A stretch of DNA of 64,000 bases from an uncultured Granulosicoccaceae bacterium (GTDB lineage Bacteria; Pseudomonadota; Gammaproteobacteria; Granulosicoccales; Granulosicoccaceae): NCBI GenBank assembly GCA_937922945.1, contig CAKZUP010000065.1, positions 23,307-87,306 of the forward strand. The letters run 5' to 3'. The notes beneath the pieces were generated by a model. That model did no database searches, was not told the origin of the DNA, and saw only the letters and a list, made by a program, of their open reading frames with translations. Positions 23,402 to 31,596 of the stretch are shown one piece after another. The translations under genes were made by a program, and so were the position numbers. Position 1 is the stretch's first letter. Each line of letters begins with the position of its first letter.

Positions 23402-24684
23402 ACACCTCGCAGACTTTGCTCTGGTCACCGTCAGTTGCTCATGCGGCCTCAAGATCATTGTGCACCGACTGCGGCATTTCAAGAAGTTCAAACCCGAATT
23501 TCTGTGGTAAGGCTTGTCAATTTATCATGCCTGACTATCCCGCTGCTGAGCTAAGAATCCATGGTAGGCCACGCATTGAAAGTCGACTGGATGAGCTTTA
23601 TTTTGGACATTACAAGTCAATGTACACAGCGCAATTGAAGACGCCGCTTGCCAACGCTCAATGGACAGGAATTACAACCCGTCTGGCAGAGCGATTGTTG
23701 GAGGAGCAATTAGTTGATGCTGTTATCACTGTTGCGCCCCACCCGGATGATTCCTGGCGACCACAGCCAGTTATTGTTACTGATGCAAAGGCTTTGAATC
23801 ATTGCAGGGGTATGCGCATGGGATACGCCCCCACGCTGGCAATGGTAGAGCCTGCATTAAAACAGGGTTATCGGCGCTTAGCTGTTATTGGCATTCCCTG
23901 CCAGGTGTACGCGTTGCGAGCACTGGAAGTCGAGCTAAAGCAACAGGGCAAACTTGACGAGTTATTTGTCATTGGCACGCCATGTTCTGATAATACGACA
24001 ACAGATAATTTTCATTTATTTCTATCCAAGCTGACGGATGCACCAGAGACAGTGACCTACCTGGAGTTTTGTACCGATTATCATGTTGAATTACGCTTTA
24101 CAAACGGCACAACGCAGCGTATTCCGTTTTTAAAACTGCCATTATCAGAACTGCCTGCCGATTTTTTCCAAACGACGTGTAAAACCTGCGTTGATTACAC
24201 GAATTGTTTGTCTGATATTACGATTGGTTATATGGGGGGAGATGGCAAGCAATGGCTCATCTGTCGCAACCAGCGCGGAGAGGAAATGCTGAGCTTGATC
24301 AGCTCGGAATTGACGTTATCGCAACCTGTATCAAAAGGCTCTCGAACCGGTAGTGTGAAGGGATTTATAACCAACACACGATTGGCAGCTGGTGGTTTGC
24401 CGCTCAGGCGCATGCCTCATTTTATGCGCTCCATCATGGCGTGGCTAATGCCACGGGTCGGGCCACGTGGTTTGGAATTCGCGCGAACGCGCGTTGAAAT
24501 GAAAGCGGCAGAGAGTATCTTGCATTTGCGTCAATTGCACCCAAAAAAAATGCGCTATATGGTGCCGGATTTTATCTGGTCACAAATCGCTGAATACCAT
24601 TTGAAACCAGAGGCAGGAGAGATTGATGGCGACGGCCTAAGTCGTTTCAATCCAGCGTTAACGACGGTGTCAGATGAGCGGTAA
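23398..24684 (+). CDS. bciB: Ferredoxin-type divinyl (proto)chlorophyllide 8-vinyl reductase, FrhB-like
   Basis: A 428-residue protein of the coenzyme F420 hydrogenase beta-subunit family. In phototrophs this family includes BciB, which reduces the 8-vinyl group. Iron-sulfur candidates are C22, C25, C36 and C40 near the N terminus and a CKTCVDYTNCLSD cluster near residue 260. The gene overlaps tspO and the next small gene. The assignment rests on family and context; no bchJ or bciA is seen in the window, which supports but does not prove it. Confidence 0.82.
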   Translation: MNTSQTLLWSPSVAHAASRSLCTDCGISRSSNPNFCGKACQFIMPDYPAAELRIHGRPRIESRLDELYFGHYKSMYTAQLKTPLANAQWTGITTRLAERLLEEQLVDAVITVAPHPDDSWRPQPVIVTDAKALNHCRGMRMGYAPTLAMVEPALKQGYRRLAVIGIPCQVYALRALEVELKQQGKLDELFVIGTPCSDNTTTDNFHLFLSKLTDAPETVTYLEFCTDYHVELRFTNGTTQRIPFLKLPLSELPADFFQTTCKTCVDYTNCLSDITIGYMGGDGKQWLICRNQRGEEMLSLISSELTLSQPVSKGSRTGSVKGFITNTRLAAGGLPLRRMPHFMRSIMAWLMPRVGPRGLEFARTRVEMKAAESILHLRQLHPKKMRYMVPDFIWSQIAEYHLKPEAGEIDGDGLSRFNPALTTVSDER

Positions 24685-24832
24685 CTGGATGGCTCTACTG
24701 GAAATGTCACTGACGTTTGGCATTGTGTTCGCATTTGGATTCTACGAACTTTGGAAGCTTAAAAAATATCAGCACAATAAGAATGAGAACAATTCACAGA
24801 GTAACGATATAAGCTCAAATATCGAAAAATGA
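24674..24832 (+). CDS. Small single-pass membrane protein, 52 residues
   Basis: ATG 24674 overlaps the end of bciB by 11 bases and opens 52 codons. Residues 7-26 are hydrophobic (LLEMSLTFGIVFAFGFYEL), followed by a basic KLKK patch and a polar Asn/Ser-rich tail, giving an inside-C topology. Coupling to bciB and the 22-base gap to the next gene make translation likely. I do not recognise a family; a role in pigment enzyme anchoring is speculation. Confidence 0.65.
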   Translation: MSGNWMALLEMSLTFGIVFAFGFYELWKLKKYQHNKNENNSQSNDISSNIEK

Positions 24833-24854
24833 AGCCGAATAAAGAAGCCAAACA

Positions 24855-25136
24855 ATGACATTTTTAAATGATGCATTTAATAGTGGCCGTATTATCGAGA
24901 TCTTATTGGTCATTGTGCTTGTTGAGGCTGTGGCTCTGCTCGTTTACTGGAAAAACACAGGGCGAGGCGTTTCACCGGTATCTTTGATTGGTATGCTTGG
25001 AGCGGGAATTTTTTTAATGCTTGCTATTCGTTCTGCAATACAAAACTCAGCAACTGAATTGCTCGCTATGTGGCTTCTGCTGTCATTGGTATTTCACGTG
25101 ATTGATCTTTGTCATCGTTGGAAACGGGACGCATGA
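24855..25136 (+). CDS. Small three-helix membrane protein, 93 residues
   Basis: Hydrophobic segments at about 13-31, 41-59 and 67-85 separated by short loops, with a basic C-terminal HRWKRDA. Comparable short proteins sit next to carotenoid genes in other bacteria, as far as I recall, without known function. It lies between the 52-residue gene and crtI (22 bases to the crtI start) in the same operon, in the place where crtB usually stands, but is far too small and unlike a phytoene synthase. Confidence 0.75.
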   Translation: MTFLNDAFNSGRIIEILLVIVLVEAVALLVYWKNTGRGVSPVSLIGMLGAGIFLMLAIRSAIQNSATELLAMWLLLSLVFHVIDLCHRWKRDA

Positions 25137-25158
25137 TGCACTATCGACAAATGCAACC

Positions 25159-26640
25159 ATGACTCAGCTATCACACGCAATTGTTATAGGAAGCGGTTTT
25201 GGTGGTTTAGCAGCAGCGATTCGTCTAGGCGCGCGAGGGTACAGGGTTACTGTTCTGGAAAAACTCGATGCACCCGGTGGTCGTGGATATGTTCATGAGC
25301 AAGACGGCTTTGTGTTTGATGCGGGCCCTACCATTATCACAGCTCCATTTTTACTAGAAGAGTTGTGGGAGTTATGTGGCAAGCAAATGGGGGATTATAT
25401 CGATCTACGCGCCATTACTCCATTTTATCGAATCAGGTTTGATGACGGAGATTACTTCGACTACAGTGGCGACAGTGACGAAATGAAACGCCAAATAGCG
25501 CGTTTTAGTGAAGATGATATTCAGGGGTACGAGCGATTTATCAACATAAGCGAACGCGTATATAAAGTTGGTTTTGACAAGCTGCTGCATTTTTCGTTTG
25601 ATTCTGTTTGGAAAATGCTCAAAGTAGTACCCGAGCTACTGTTCGTACAATTCCATCGGTCGGTTTATGGATTGGTCTCGCGCTATATTACCCACCCAAA
25701 ACTGCGGCAAGTATTCAGCTTCCACCCGTTGCTCGTGGGCGGTAACCCATTTTCCACCACAGCGGTTTATACCCTTATCGCCCATCTCGAACGGCGTCAT
25801 GGTGTGCATTTCGCTATGGGTGGAACAGGCGAGATTATCAATGGTCTTGTCGCATTAATTGAGGCCCAGGGGAATCAATTAAGACTAAATGAAACCGTTA
25901 AGGAAATTCGAGTGGAAGATGGCTGCGCCACAGGTGTTACGCTCACCAGTGGAGAGACAATCAGCGCTAATATCGTTGTATCAAATGCAGATAGTGCATT
26001 TACCTACAGACACTTGGTGCCGTCACAATACCGCCGTCGCTGGACTGATAAAAAAATTGCCCGGACAAAATACTCGATGAGCTTGTTTGTTTGGTATTTT
26101 GGTACCGACAAGCAATACCATGATGTGCCTCATCATATGATTATGTTGGGCAAGCGGTATAAGGCGTTATTGCACGATATTTTTAACAAAAAATTATTAG
26201 CTGACGACTTTAGCTTGTATTTACACAGGCCTACCGCAACCGACCCATCATTAGCACCGGACGGGTGTGATACGTTCTACGTTCTCTCGCCAGTTCCTCA
26301 CCTTGATGCCAATGTCAATTGGGAGACTGAAACTGAAAAGTATCGTGCGGTCATCGAGCAGTTTCTTAGTGATACCGTGCTACCAAATTTAGGTTCTCAT
26401 GTGATCAGTTCTCGCGTACTAACCCCCATCGATTTTAAAGAACGCTTATCGTCGGTAAAAGGAGCAGCCTTTGGCATGCAGCCTATCTTGTTACAAACTG
26501 GCTGGTTCCGACCACATAATAGAAGTGAAGATATTAAGAACCTGTTTCTGGTTGGCGCGGGCACACACCCTGGTGCGGGAATACCTGGCGTTGTGTCTTC
26601 CGCCAAAGTGCTCGATGAAGTGGTGCCGGACCCAGCATAG
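25159..26640 (+). CDS. crtI: Phytoene desaturase
   Basis: CrtI desaturates phytoene to neurosporene or lycopene. The 493-residue protein has the N-terminal dinucleotide motif VIGSGFGGLAAAIRL, the conserved LEKLDAPGGRGYVHEQDGF region and the C-terminal FAD signature GAGTHPGAGIPGVVSSAK. I chose ATG 25159, just before the family start, over an upstream in-frame start inside the preceding gene. It ends 28 bases before the convergent crtD stop. No crtB follows it. Confidence 0.95.
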   Translation: MTQLSHAIVIGSGFGGLAAAIRLGARGYRVTVLEKLDAPGGRGYVHEQDGFVFDAGPTIITAPFLLEELWELCGKQMGDYIDLRAITPFYRIRFDDGDYFDYSGDSDEMKRQIARFSEDDIQGYERFINISERVYKVGFDKLLHFSFDSVWKMLKVVPELLFVQFHRSVYGLVSRYITHPKLRQVFSFHPLLVGGNPFSTTAVYTLIAHLERRHGVHFAMGGTGEIINGLVALIEAQGNQLRLNETVKEIRVEDGCATGVTLTSGETISANIVVSNADSAFTYRHLVPSQYRRRWTDKKIARTKYSMSLFVWYFGTDKQYHDVPHHMIMLGKRYKALLHDIFNKKLLADDFSLYLHRPTATDPSLAPDGCDTFYVLSPVPHLDANVNWETETEKYRAVIEQFLSDTVLPNLGSHVISSRVLTPIDFKERLSSVKGAAFGMQPILLQTGWFRPHNRSEDIKNLFLVGAGTHPGAGIPGVVSSAKVLDEVVPDPA

Positions 26641-26668
26641 CTTCGGTTTTTTTGATTTCACAAAAACA

Positions 26669-28198
26669 CTACAGGTCGCGCAAACCGCTTCGATCCTTGA
26701 GCAGTTGTTTGGCTGCCAGCTGACCGGACAATGACACCATTGGAACACCAGCTCCCGGGTGCACAGTACCACCTGCCAAATACAGACCATTTATGTTTGT
26801 TTGCGCACTTGGCCTACTAAACGACCCCATCCAACCGTGTGTGGGTCGACCGTAAAGCGCGCCTTTGCTGGCTGGGAACAGCTGAGCAAACGAATTGGGC
26901 GTGTCAATGTGGGAGGTGCCCTGATGACCGGTTAGCGTTAAGCCGTGTGCCTGTAGGCGTGCTGTCATTGTATTACAGGCGTTATCGATGTCACAGTCGC
27001 TCAGATCTTTTGCCGGTGCATTCATCAGGCTAAAAAGGCGCTCACACTGCAACTGGGTTCCATCTGAATTAGTATCTGATACACGTTGGGTATCATTTCT
27101 GTCTTGGGCGCAGACATAAATTGTAGGGTCCTCGTGTAGAGTCTGTTTTCCAAAAATCGCCTTGAATTCAGCTGCGTAGTTGTCTCCAAAGAAAACATTA
27201 TGATGTGCCAGATTGAAGCCGTGACTTTGCGCAACTTCTGCGCGCGCTATGGCCGACAGCGCAGGTGCGTTAACCGTTCTGGCGGCATTTGAACAAGCTG
27301 CCCCCACTGACCCATTCGAAAGTGCGAGTACATCCCCGTTGAAAATAACAGCGCTTGCATCTAATTTGACACCATCTTCCAGCGAAACACCGACAACACC
27401 CGATGTGTCAGTTCGTATTTTTTCCACCGAACAACCAACGTGTACCTCACACCCAAATGACTTGGCAGCACTTAGCAACGCCTCGGCTAACGCCTGCATG
27501 CCGCCATCGATTACCCAGACACCCGCTCTTTCAACATGCGCAATTAGCATCAAGGTTGCTGGCGCCTGAAAAGGCGATGAGCCACAATAGGTTGCATAAC
27601 GAGCAAACAGCTGAATGAGACGAGGGTCAGAAAATGATTTGCTCAACGATTTCCACAAGGAGATAAAAGGTTGTATCTGAGCCATTTTGCCAATGCCACC
27701 AATCCCATTCGAGAACGCAAGACCAACGGGGCTAGGGCGCAAAGATTGCATGAACGAGGTGTTCAGTGTATTGAATACGTCTTCTGATTTTTTGGCAAAA
27801 TCTCGATATGCCTGCGCATCTTTGGCTCCTGACATAGCCTCGATACACTGTGCTGATCGCTCTACGCTGGAATGCAGATCAAGATGATCACTGCCCACCC
27901 AAGAGTGGCGGGCTAGAACTGAGTTCTGACGCAGGTTAATGCACTCATCGAGTGACAATCCGGCATCAGCAAATAGTTGTTCGAACACCCAACGCATGGT
28001 AAATACCGTTGGGCCAACATCGATGTATTTATTCGCAACTCTGACTCTTCGAGCTTTCCCACCCACGCTGTTGTGTTGTTCAATAACGGTAACCGGTACA
28101 CCTTTGCTAGCCAAAACCACTGCAGCCGAGAGGCCACCAATCCCAGCACCCACAATGACAACGCGGTGTTTTTTATCGGCCAACAGACACAATTGCAA
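26669..28198 (-). CDS. crtD: Hydroxyneurosporene / methoxyneurosporene desaturase
   Basis: CrtD introduces the C-3,4 double bond in 1-hydroxy carotenoids on the spirilloxanthin path. The 509-residue flavoprotein has VVIVGAGIGGLSAAVVLASKG near the N terminus and a C-terminal GGTVHPGAGVPMVSLSG signature. Pairing with crtC and separation from crtI distinguish it from a second crtI. There is no ATG start; TTG at 28198 or TTG at 28183 are the candidates. Confidence 0.9.
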   Translation of the reverse strand: MQLCLLADKKHRVVIVGAGIGGLSAAVVLASKGVPVTVIEQHNSVGGKARRVRVANKYIDVGPTVFTMRWVFEQLFADAGLSLDECINLRQNSVLARHSWVGSDHLDLHSSVERSAQCIEAMSGAKDAQAYRDFAKKSEDVFNTLNTSFMQSLRPSPVGLAFSNGIGGIGKMAQIQPFISLWKSLSKSFSDPRLIQLFARYATYCGSSPFQAPATLMLIAHVERAGVWVIDGGMQALAEALLSAAKSFGCEVHVGCSVEKIRTDTSGVVGVSLEDGVKLDASAVIFNGDVLALSNGSVGAACSNAARTVNAPALSAIARAEVAQSHGFNLAHHNVFFGDNYAAEFKAIFGKQTLHEDPTIYVCAQDRNDTQRVSDTNSDGTQLQCERLFSLMNAPAKDLSDCDIDNACNTMTARLQAHGLTLTGHQGTSHIDTPNSFAQLFPASKGALYGRPTHGWMGSFSRPSAQTNINGLYLAGGTVHPGAGVPMVSLSGQLAAKQLLKDRSGLRDL

Positions 28199-28225
28199 TG
28201 TAAAGGACGGAATAGTGCGCCATTA

Positions 28226-28993
28226 TCATTTTGAGCTATTACCATATTTGCGCGTTGCATCGATAATTTTATCGTCTGCACTATTGACACGATCGCCAAT
28301 ATTACCGGCAACACGTGAAAAGAAATCTTCATTGCTGCTAAGTGCTTCAACATCTTGTGATGCTGATCTGGATGCTTCCAATTTTTTATCGAGACGCTTG
28401 TCTACAGAATCCAGTTTCGAAGAAACACCACTTACCATACGAGCAAACAACCCACCTTCGTCAGCGAATTTTCCTGTCTCTAATTGAGTTGTGCGATCAA
28501 TTTTCGATTGCAGTTTGTCCTCCGCTTTCTTCATTTTATTGGTTACTTTTTTGACCATACGACCCACTGCCGAGTCGTCATCCGCAACAGATGCGCCAAT
28601 GGACTTCGAAACAGAGGCATCCACCTTCCGGCTTAATTTGTTATCGACACTTTCAGACAGTGCAGTCACTTTTGCCAATGAACGATCAAATAAGGTGTCG
28701 GGCGGGTTATCCAGCGACGCAGCGATTTTTCGTTCAATTCGCTCGCTGCTGCTGATGGTTTTTCTCTGTACGCTCTGCACGGCTTTAGCAAATTTTGAGT
28801 CTTCCTCTGCGATGGTCATATCTGCCTCATCGCCGATAAAGTCCGGGTTAATTTTATGACTGATTTGCATAAACAAGCCCTTGTCTGGGTCATTTTCGTC
28901 TGCATTGTCTTTTATCAGATCGCGTTCTGCCAAGCCTTGCATGGTGAGGTAGCATGCGACTGTTACCAAAAACAAAGTAATTAGCCAAATCAT
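28226..28993 (-). CDS. Membrane-anchored five-repeat coiled-coil-like protein, unknown
   Basis: A 255-residue protein with an N-terminal membrane anchor (residues 2-18) and a highly charged remainder. From about residue 65 I count five degenerate units (near 65, 99, 139, 178 and 222), spaced 34-42 residues, with the pattern F-x-R-x-V-x3-V-x2-K-x(4-6)-D-x-K-L-x2-K-(I/V/L). The units look like amphipathic helices. AGAGGA before the ATG at 28993 is a good ribosome site. It lies between idi and crtD in the carotenoid operon. I do not recognise a family; membrane or carotenoid-complex scaffolding is only a guess. Confidence 0.8.
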   Translation of the reverse strand: MIWLITLFLVTVACYLTMQGLAERDLIKDNADENDPDKGLFMQISHKINPDFIGDEADMTIAEEDSKFAKAVQSVQRKTISSSERIERKIAASLDNPPDTLFDRSLAKVTALSESVDNKLSRKVDASVSKSIGASVADDDSAVGRMVKKVTNKMKKAEDKLQSKIDRTTQLETGKFADEGGLFARMVSGVSSKLDSVDKRLDKKLEASRSASQDVEALSSNEDFFSRVAGNIGDRVNSADDKIIDATRKYGNSSK

Positions 28994-29059
28994 TTTTTGT
29001 CCTCTCGTATTGGATGTTCAACAAACTGTGCGAAGCACAGCTATTGGAAAATCTGAAGC

Positions 29060-29626
29060 TTACGGCTGCTGCATAAGCATTGGCTCACCAATTTGACAGG
29101 CCGCTTGTTGCAGCAAGTCGAAATGCTTAAGCACATAAATTCTTATCCACTTAGTATAGCGTTGAGGCTTATCCATGACCTCTTTTCTTAAACTCTCAAG
29201 GTCAATCCAGCTAACGGCCCTCACTTCATTTTTGTTAAAGTTTTCGACCGAAGTTTTGTCTGGTAATCTACCAACGTAGCAAAACACGGATTCATTTTCG
29301 AACAGCTCTTGCCCAACATCGGCCGCATATTTTATCTTTCCAAAGAATTTAACCTCAGCGCTAAACCCGAGTTCTTCAAATACTCTTCTAGTTGCACAAT
29401 TGTCTGGCGACTCTTGCCAGCGGGGGTGTGAGCAGCAAGTATTAGCCCATAAATCACCCGAATGATACTTATGCGAGGCACGTTGTTGCAATAGCAGCTT
29501 GCCGCGATGAAACAAAAATATTGAAACAGCCAAATGGGGTGTGTTTTTTACATGCGCATCCATTTTATCGATCGGATAGAGACCACCGTGTTTGTCGATA
29601 GCGGTAATCATCTCGCTTCTGTCCAT
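29060..29626 (-). CDS. idi: Isopentenyl-diphosphate delta-isomerase, type 1
   Basis: Idi interconverts IPP and DMAPP, feeding CrtE. The 188-residue Nudix-fold enzyme shows the conserved LWANTCCSHPRW stretch with the catalytic Cys and metal-binding His, and RRVFEELGF, the Nudix-like helix. The start at ATG 29626 lies four bases after the crtC stop; a longer frame would only read the 15-bp repeats of crtC as Arg-rich repeats. Presence within the crt operon is common in photosynthetic clusters. Confidence 0.94.
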   Translation of the reverse strand: MDRSEMITAIDKHGGLYPIDKMDAHVKNTPHLAVSIFLFHRGKLLLQQRASHKYHSGDLWANTCCSHPRWQESPDNCATRRVFEELGFSAEVKFFGKIKYAADVGQELFENESVFCYVGRLPDKTSVENFNKNEVRAVSWIDLESLRKEVMDKPQRYTKWIRIYVLKHFDLLQQAACQIGEPMLMQQP

Positions 29627-29630
29627 GGTA

Positions 29631-30647
29631 TTACTTCTCAATGTTCGCAGTCGATATGTTCGCAGTCGATATGTTCGCAGTCGATTCAAAGTGGGATTTA
29701 GCATTGTTCGGGCTACTCCTTCGGGGCATGCGGAACGGTAATAAGCATTGAACCCAGCGTTTGTTCAAACGATCAAAATCAATGCTTTCATGAATACAGA
29801 CTGCGTGTTTCCCGTCGATTTTTGTGGTGAAGCGATTTCTTGAATAAAATGGGGTGTCCTCTAATACCGCCAAATTAGTGATATCTTCACCGGACTGCAG
29901 GCGCGTGTTTTGTTTAATCCGCCAGTAGCGAGTCTTCGGTAATGCCTTGTGACGAGTTAATCCTGGTAGCTCCACACAATCGTTATGAGCGAAACTAAGG
30001 GTTTTTAAGTCGTGCGTACCATCGCGCCGCTTAACGTCATACTGCACTACGGTATCGCTGTTTTCTAAATGCGCCCTAGACCAATTCCATGATTTAAATG
30101 CTTGTCCCATGGGTTCATAACCAAAGTTGGTGTCGACGTAGGCGTTACCACTCCAGTGTATTTCGGGTTTTTTGAACCCAACAGTAATGCGTGTATTGGG
30201 TGCCAGTACCCGCCAAAAATGCAGATTGTTGGAATCCAATGCCAAAGTGCTATCAGTAAGCCCATGTAGATTGACGCGGATTTGCCCGACAACCTTGCGA
30301 GGCAACGGTACGGACACTTCATCAATATTACAAACAAGTTCATTGTTGATTAGAGTAACGTCGCTAGGGCCGATTCGATACCGAGTGGCTGTTCTTTCAA
30401 TGCTGTTGGCAGATCTTTCCGTCATGGTCCATCGATTCACTGTTCCATAGAGCGCCACATTAATAGCGCAGTGATGCTCGGCACTGGTTGGGCTTCTATT
30501 GCGAGACCAAGCGTAATAAGGCGAGAAGACACTACCGACGAAAACAATAATCGTCAAACTATTCTGGCCATCATCGCTGATTGCATCGATGTACCACCAG
30601 CGATACCCGTTCTCACAAACCGGTGAATCAAATTCAGGAAAAGACAT
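29631..30647 (-). CDS. crtC: Carotenoid 1,2-hydratase
   Basis: CrtC adds water to the psi end group of neurosporene or lycopene, giving 1-hydroxy carotenoids. The 338-residue protein starts at ATG 30647 with the family motif ENGYRWWYIDAISDDG and contains FVGSVFSPYY and the HWSGNAYVDTNFGYEP region. The last 18 residues read as three STANI units encoded by exact 15-bp repeats, outside the conserved domain. It is divergent from crtE with a shared operator. Confidence 0.94.
   Translation of the reverse strand: MSFPEFDSPVCENGYRWWYIDAISDDGQNSLTIIVFVGSVFSPYYAWSRNRSPTSAEHHCAINVALYGTVNRWTMTERSANSIERTATRYRIGPSDVTLINNELVCNIDEVSVPLPRKVVGQIRVNLHGLTDSTLALDSNNLHFWRVLAPNTRITVGFKKPEIHWSGNAYVDTNFGYEPMGQAFKSWNWSRAHLENSDTVVQYDVKRRDGTHDLKTLSFAHNDCVELPGLTRHKALPKTRYWRIKQNTRLQSGEDITNLAVLEDTPFYSRNRFTTKIDGKHAVCIHESIDFDRLNKRWVQCLLPFRMPRRSSPNNAKSHFESTANISTANISTANIEK
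29641..29685. repeat. Three exact 15-bp tandem repeats at the end of crtC
   Basis: ATGTTCGCAGTCGAT occurs three times in a row at 29641-29655, 29656-29670 and 29671-29685. The unit is a multiple of three, so the crtC frame stays open and gains STANI residues per copy. Confidence 0.95.
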
Positions 30648-30665
30648 GTTAGCAGTATTGCATAG

Positions 30666-30698
30666 TTGACATATGATATGTGTCAGAATATTCTGACA
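30666..30698 (+). promoter_or_regulatory. crtE promoter with PpsR operator; crtC/crtE divergent region
   Basis: TTGACA (30666-30671), 17 bases and TATTCT (30689-30694) form a strong sigma-70 promoter for crtE. The operator TGTCAGAATATTCTGACA (30681-30698) is a perfect 18-base palindrome covering the -10 box, the best PpsR site in the window. The region is only 73 bases long and probably also controls crtC on the other strand. Confidence 0.87.
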
Positions 30699-30720
30699 CT
30701 TTGAAGCCTGAGAGTAACCC

Positions 30721-31596
30721 ATGCAAGCACATGTGCGAATTGAGCAGTTACTTGTCGAGCTTAGCGCTAGATTGTCGAATTCAACGACACCACCCAAACT
30801 TACTCAAAGCATTGATTACGCTCTCTTTCCCGGAGGTGCAAGAATACGCCCCAGGCTGGTAATCGCCGTTAGTGAGGCATATTCAACCGATAAGAGGCAA
30901 TCTCGAACAGCAATAAATGCCTCAGCGGCGGCAGTTGAAATGATGCACTGCGCATCCTTGATTCAGGATGATTTGAAGTGTTTCGACGATGCCGATTCGC
31001 GGCGGGGTAAACCGGCTTTGCACACAGTCTGGGGCGCAGGCAACGCGATTCTCACCGCAGATGCTTTAATTGTTGGCTGTTTCCAAATTTTAGCAGACGA
31101 GGGAATTGATAGCGCCACTAGTGCGGCGCTCATTCGTAAGCTGACTCGGCATACAGGTTCATGCGGTGGCATAACAGCGGGGCAAGCATGGGAGGCTGAA
31201 ACCACAATCGACCTGGATGCCTATCATGCGTCCAAAACAGGTTCGCTCTTCGCCGCCGCGACAGAGCTTGCCGCTATATCAGTCGGTGCTAATCCGGATG
31301 ATTGGTCAAGGCTAGGGCTGCTTATCGGTAGTGCCTATCAAATTGCCGACGATATCCGTGACACTATCGGAAATACCAACGATCTGGGAAAGCCCGTTGG
31401 CAAGGATGTCGAACTACACCGGCCAAATATCGTACTGCAGGTCGGTATGAATAAAGCCGTGGCCCGCCTAAAGAGGCTGGTTGAGGATGTGGTTGAAAGC
31501 GTTCCAAATTGCGATAATCGATTCGAGTTTCAAAAGACGGTACATCAAGAAGCCAATCGATTTATTCCAAAAGAAATCGATCGCTATGCCGCCTGA
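30721..31596 (+). CDS. crtE: Geranylgeranyl diphosphate synthase
   Basis: CrtE makes GGPP, the precursor of carotenoids and the bacteriochlorophyll tail. The 291-residue protein has the first Asp-rich motif at residues 83-90 (DDLKCFDD, four residues between Asp pairs as in bacterial GGPP/FPP synthases) and the second, DDIRD, near residue 212. Its C terminus overlaps crtF by 11 bases. Confidence 0.94.
   Translation: MQAHVRIEQLLVELSARLSNSTTPPKLTQSIDYALFPGGARIRPRLVIAVSEAYSTDKRQSRTAINASAAAVEMMHCASLIQDDLKCFDDADSRRGKPALHTVWGAGNAILTADALIVGCFQILADEGIDSATSAALIRKLTRHTGSCGGITAGQAWEAETTIDLDAYHASKTGSLFAAATELAAISVGANPDDWSRLGLLIGSAYQIADDIRDTIGNTNDLGKPVGKDVELHRPNIVLQVGMNKAVARLKRLVEDVVESVPNCDNRFEFQKTVHQEANRFIPKEIDRYAA

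Noticed and set aside
26641..26668. Bidirectional terminator between crtI and crtD
   Set aside because: A T-run is present but I could not find a convincing stem in the 28 bases.
28226..28993. Possible divergent phytoene synthase
   Set aside because: No Asp-rich prenyl-diphosphate motifs; the protein is a charged helical repeat protein.
29627..29704. Longer idi start giving repeated RLRTY residues
   Set aside because: These codons are the 15-bp repeats of crtC read in another frame; the conserved Idi start is at 29626.
30648..30665. Ninth PpsR site near the crtC start
   Set aside because: The left TGT is present but the right half reads ATA, not ACA.
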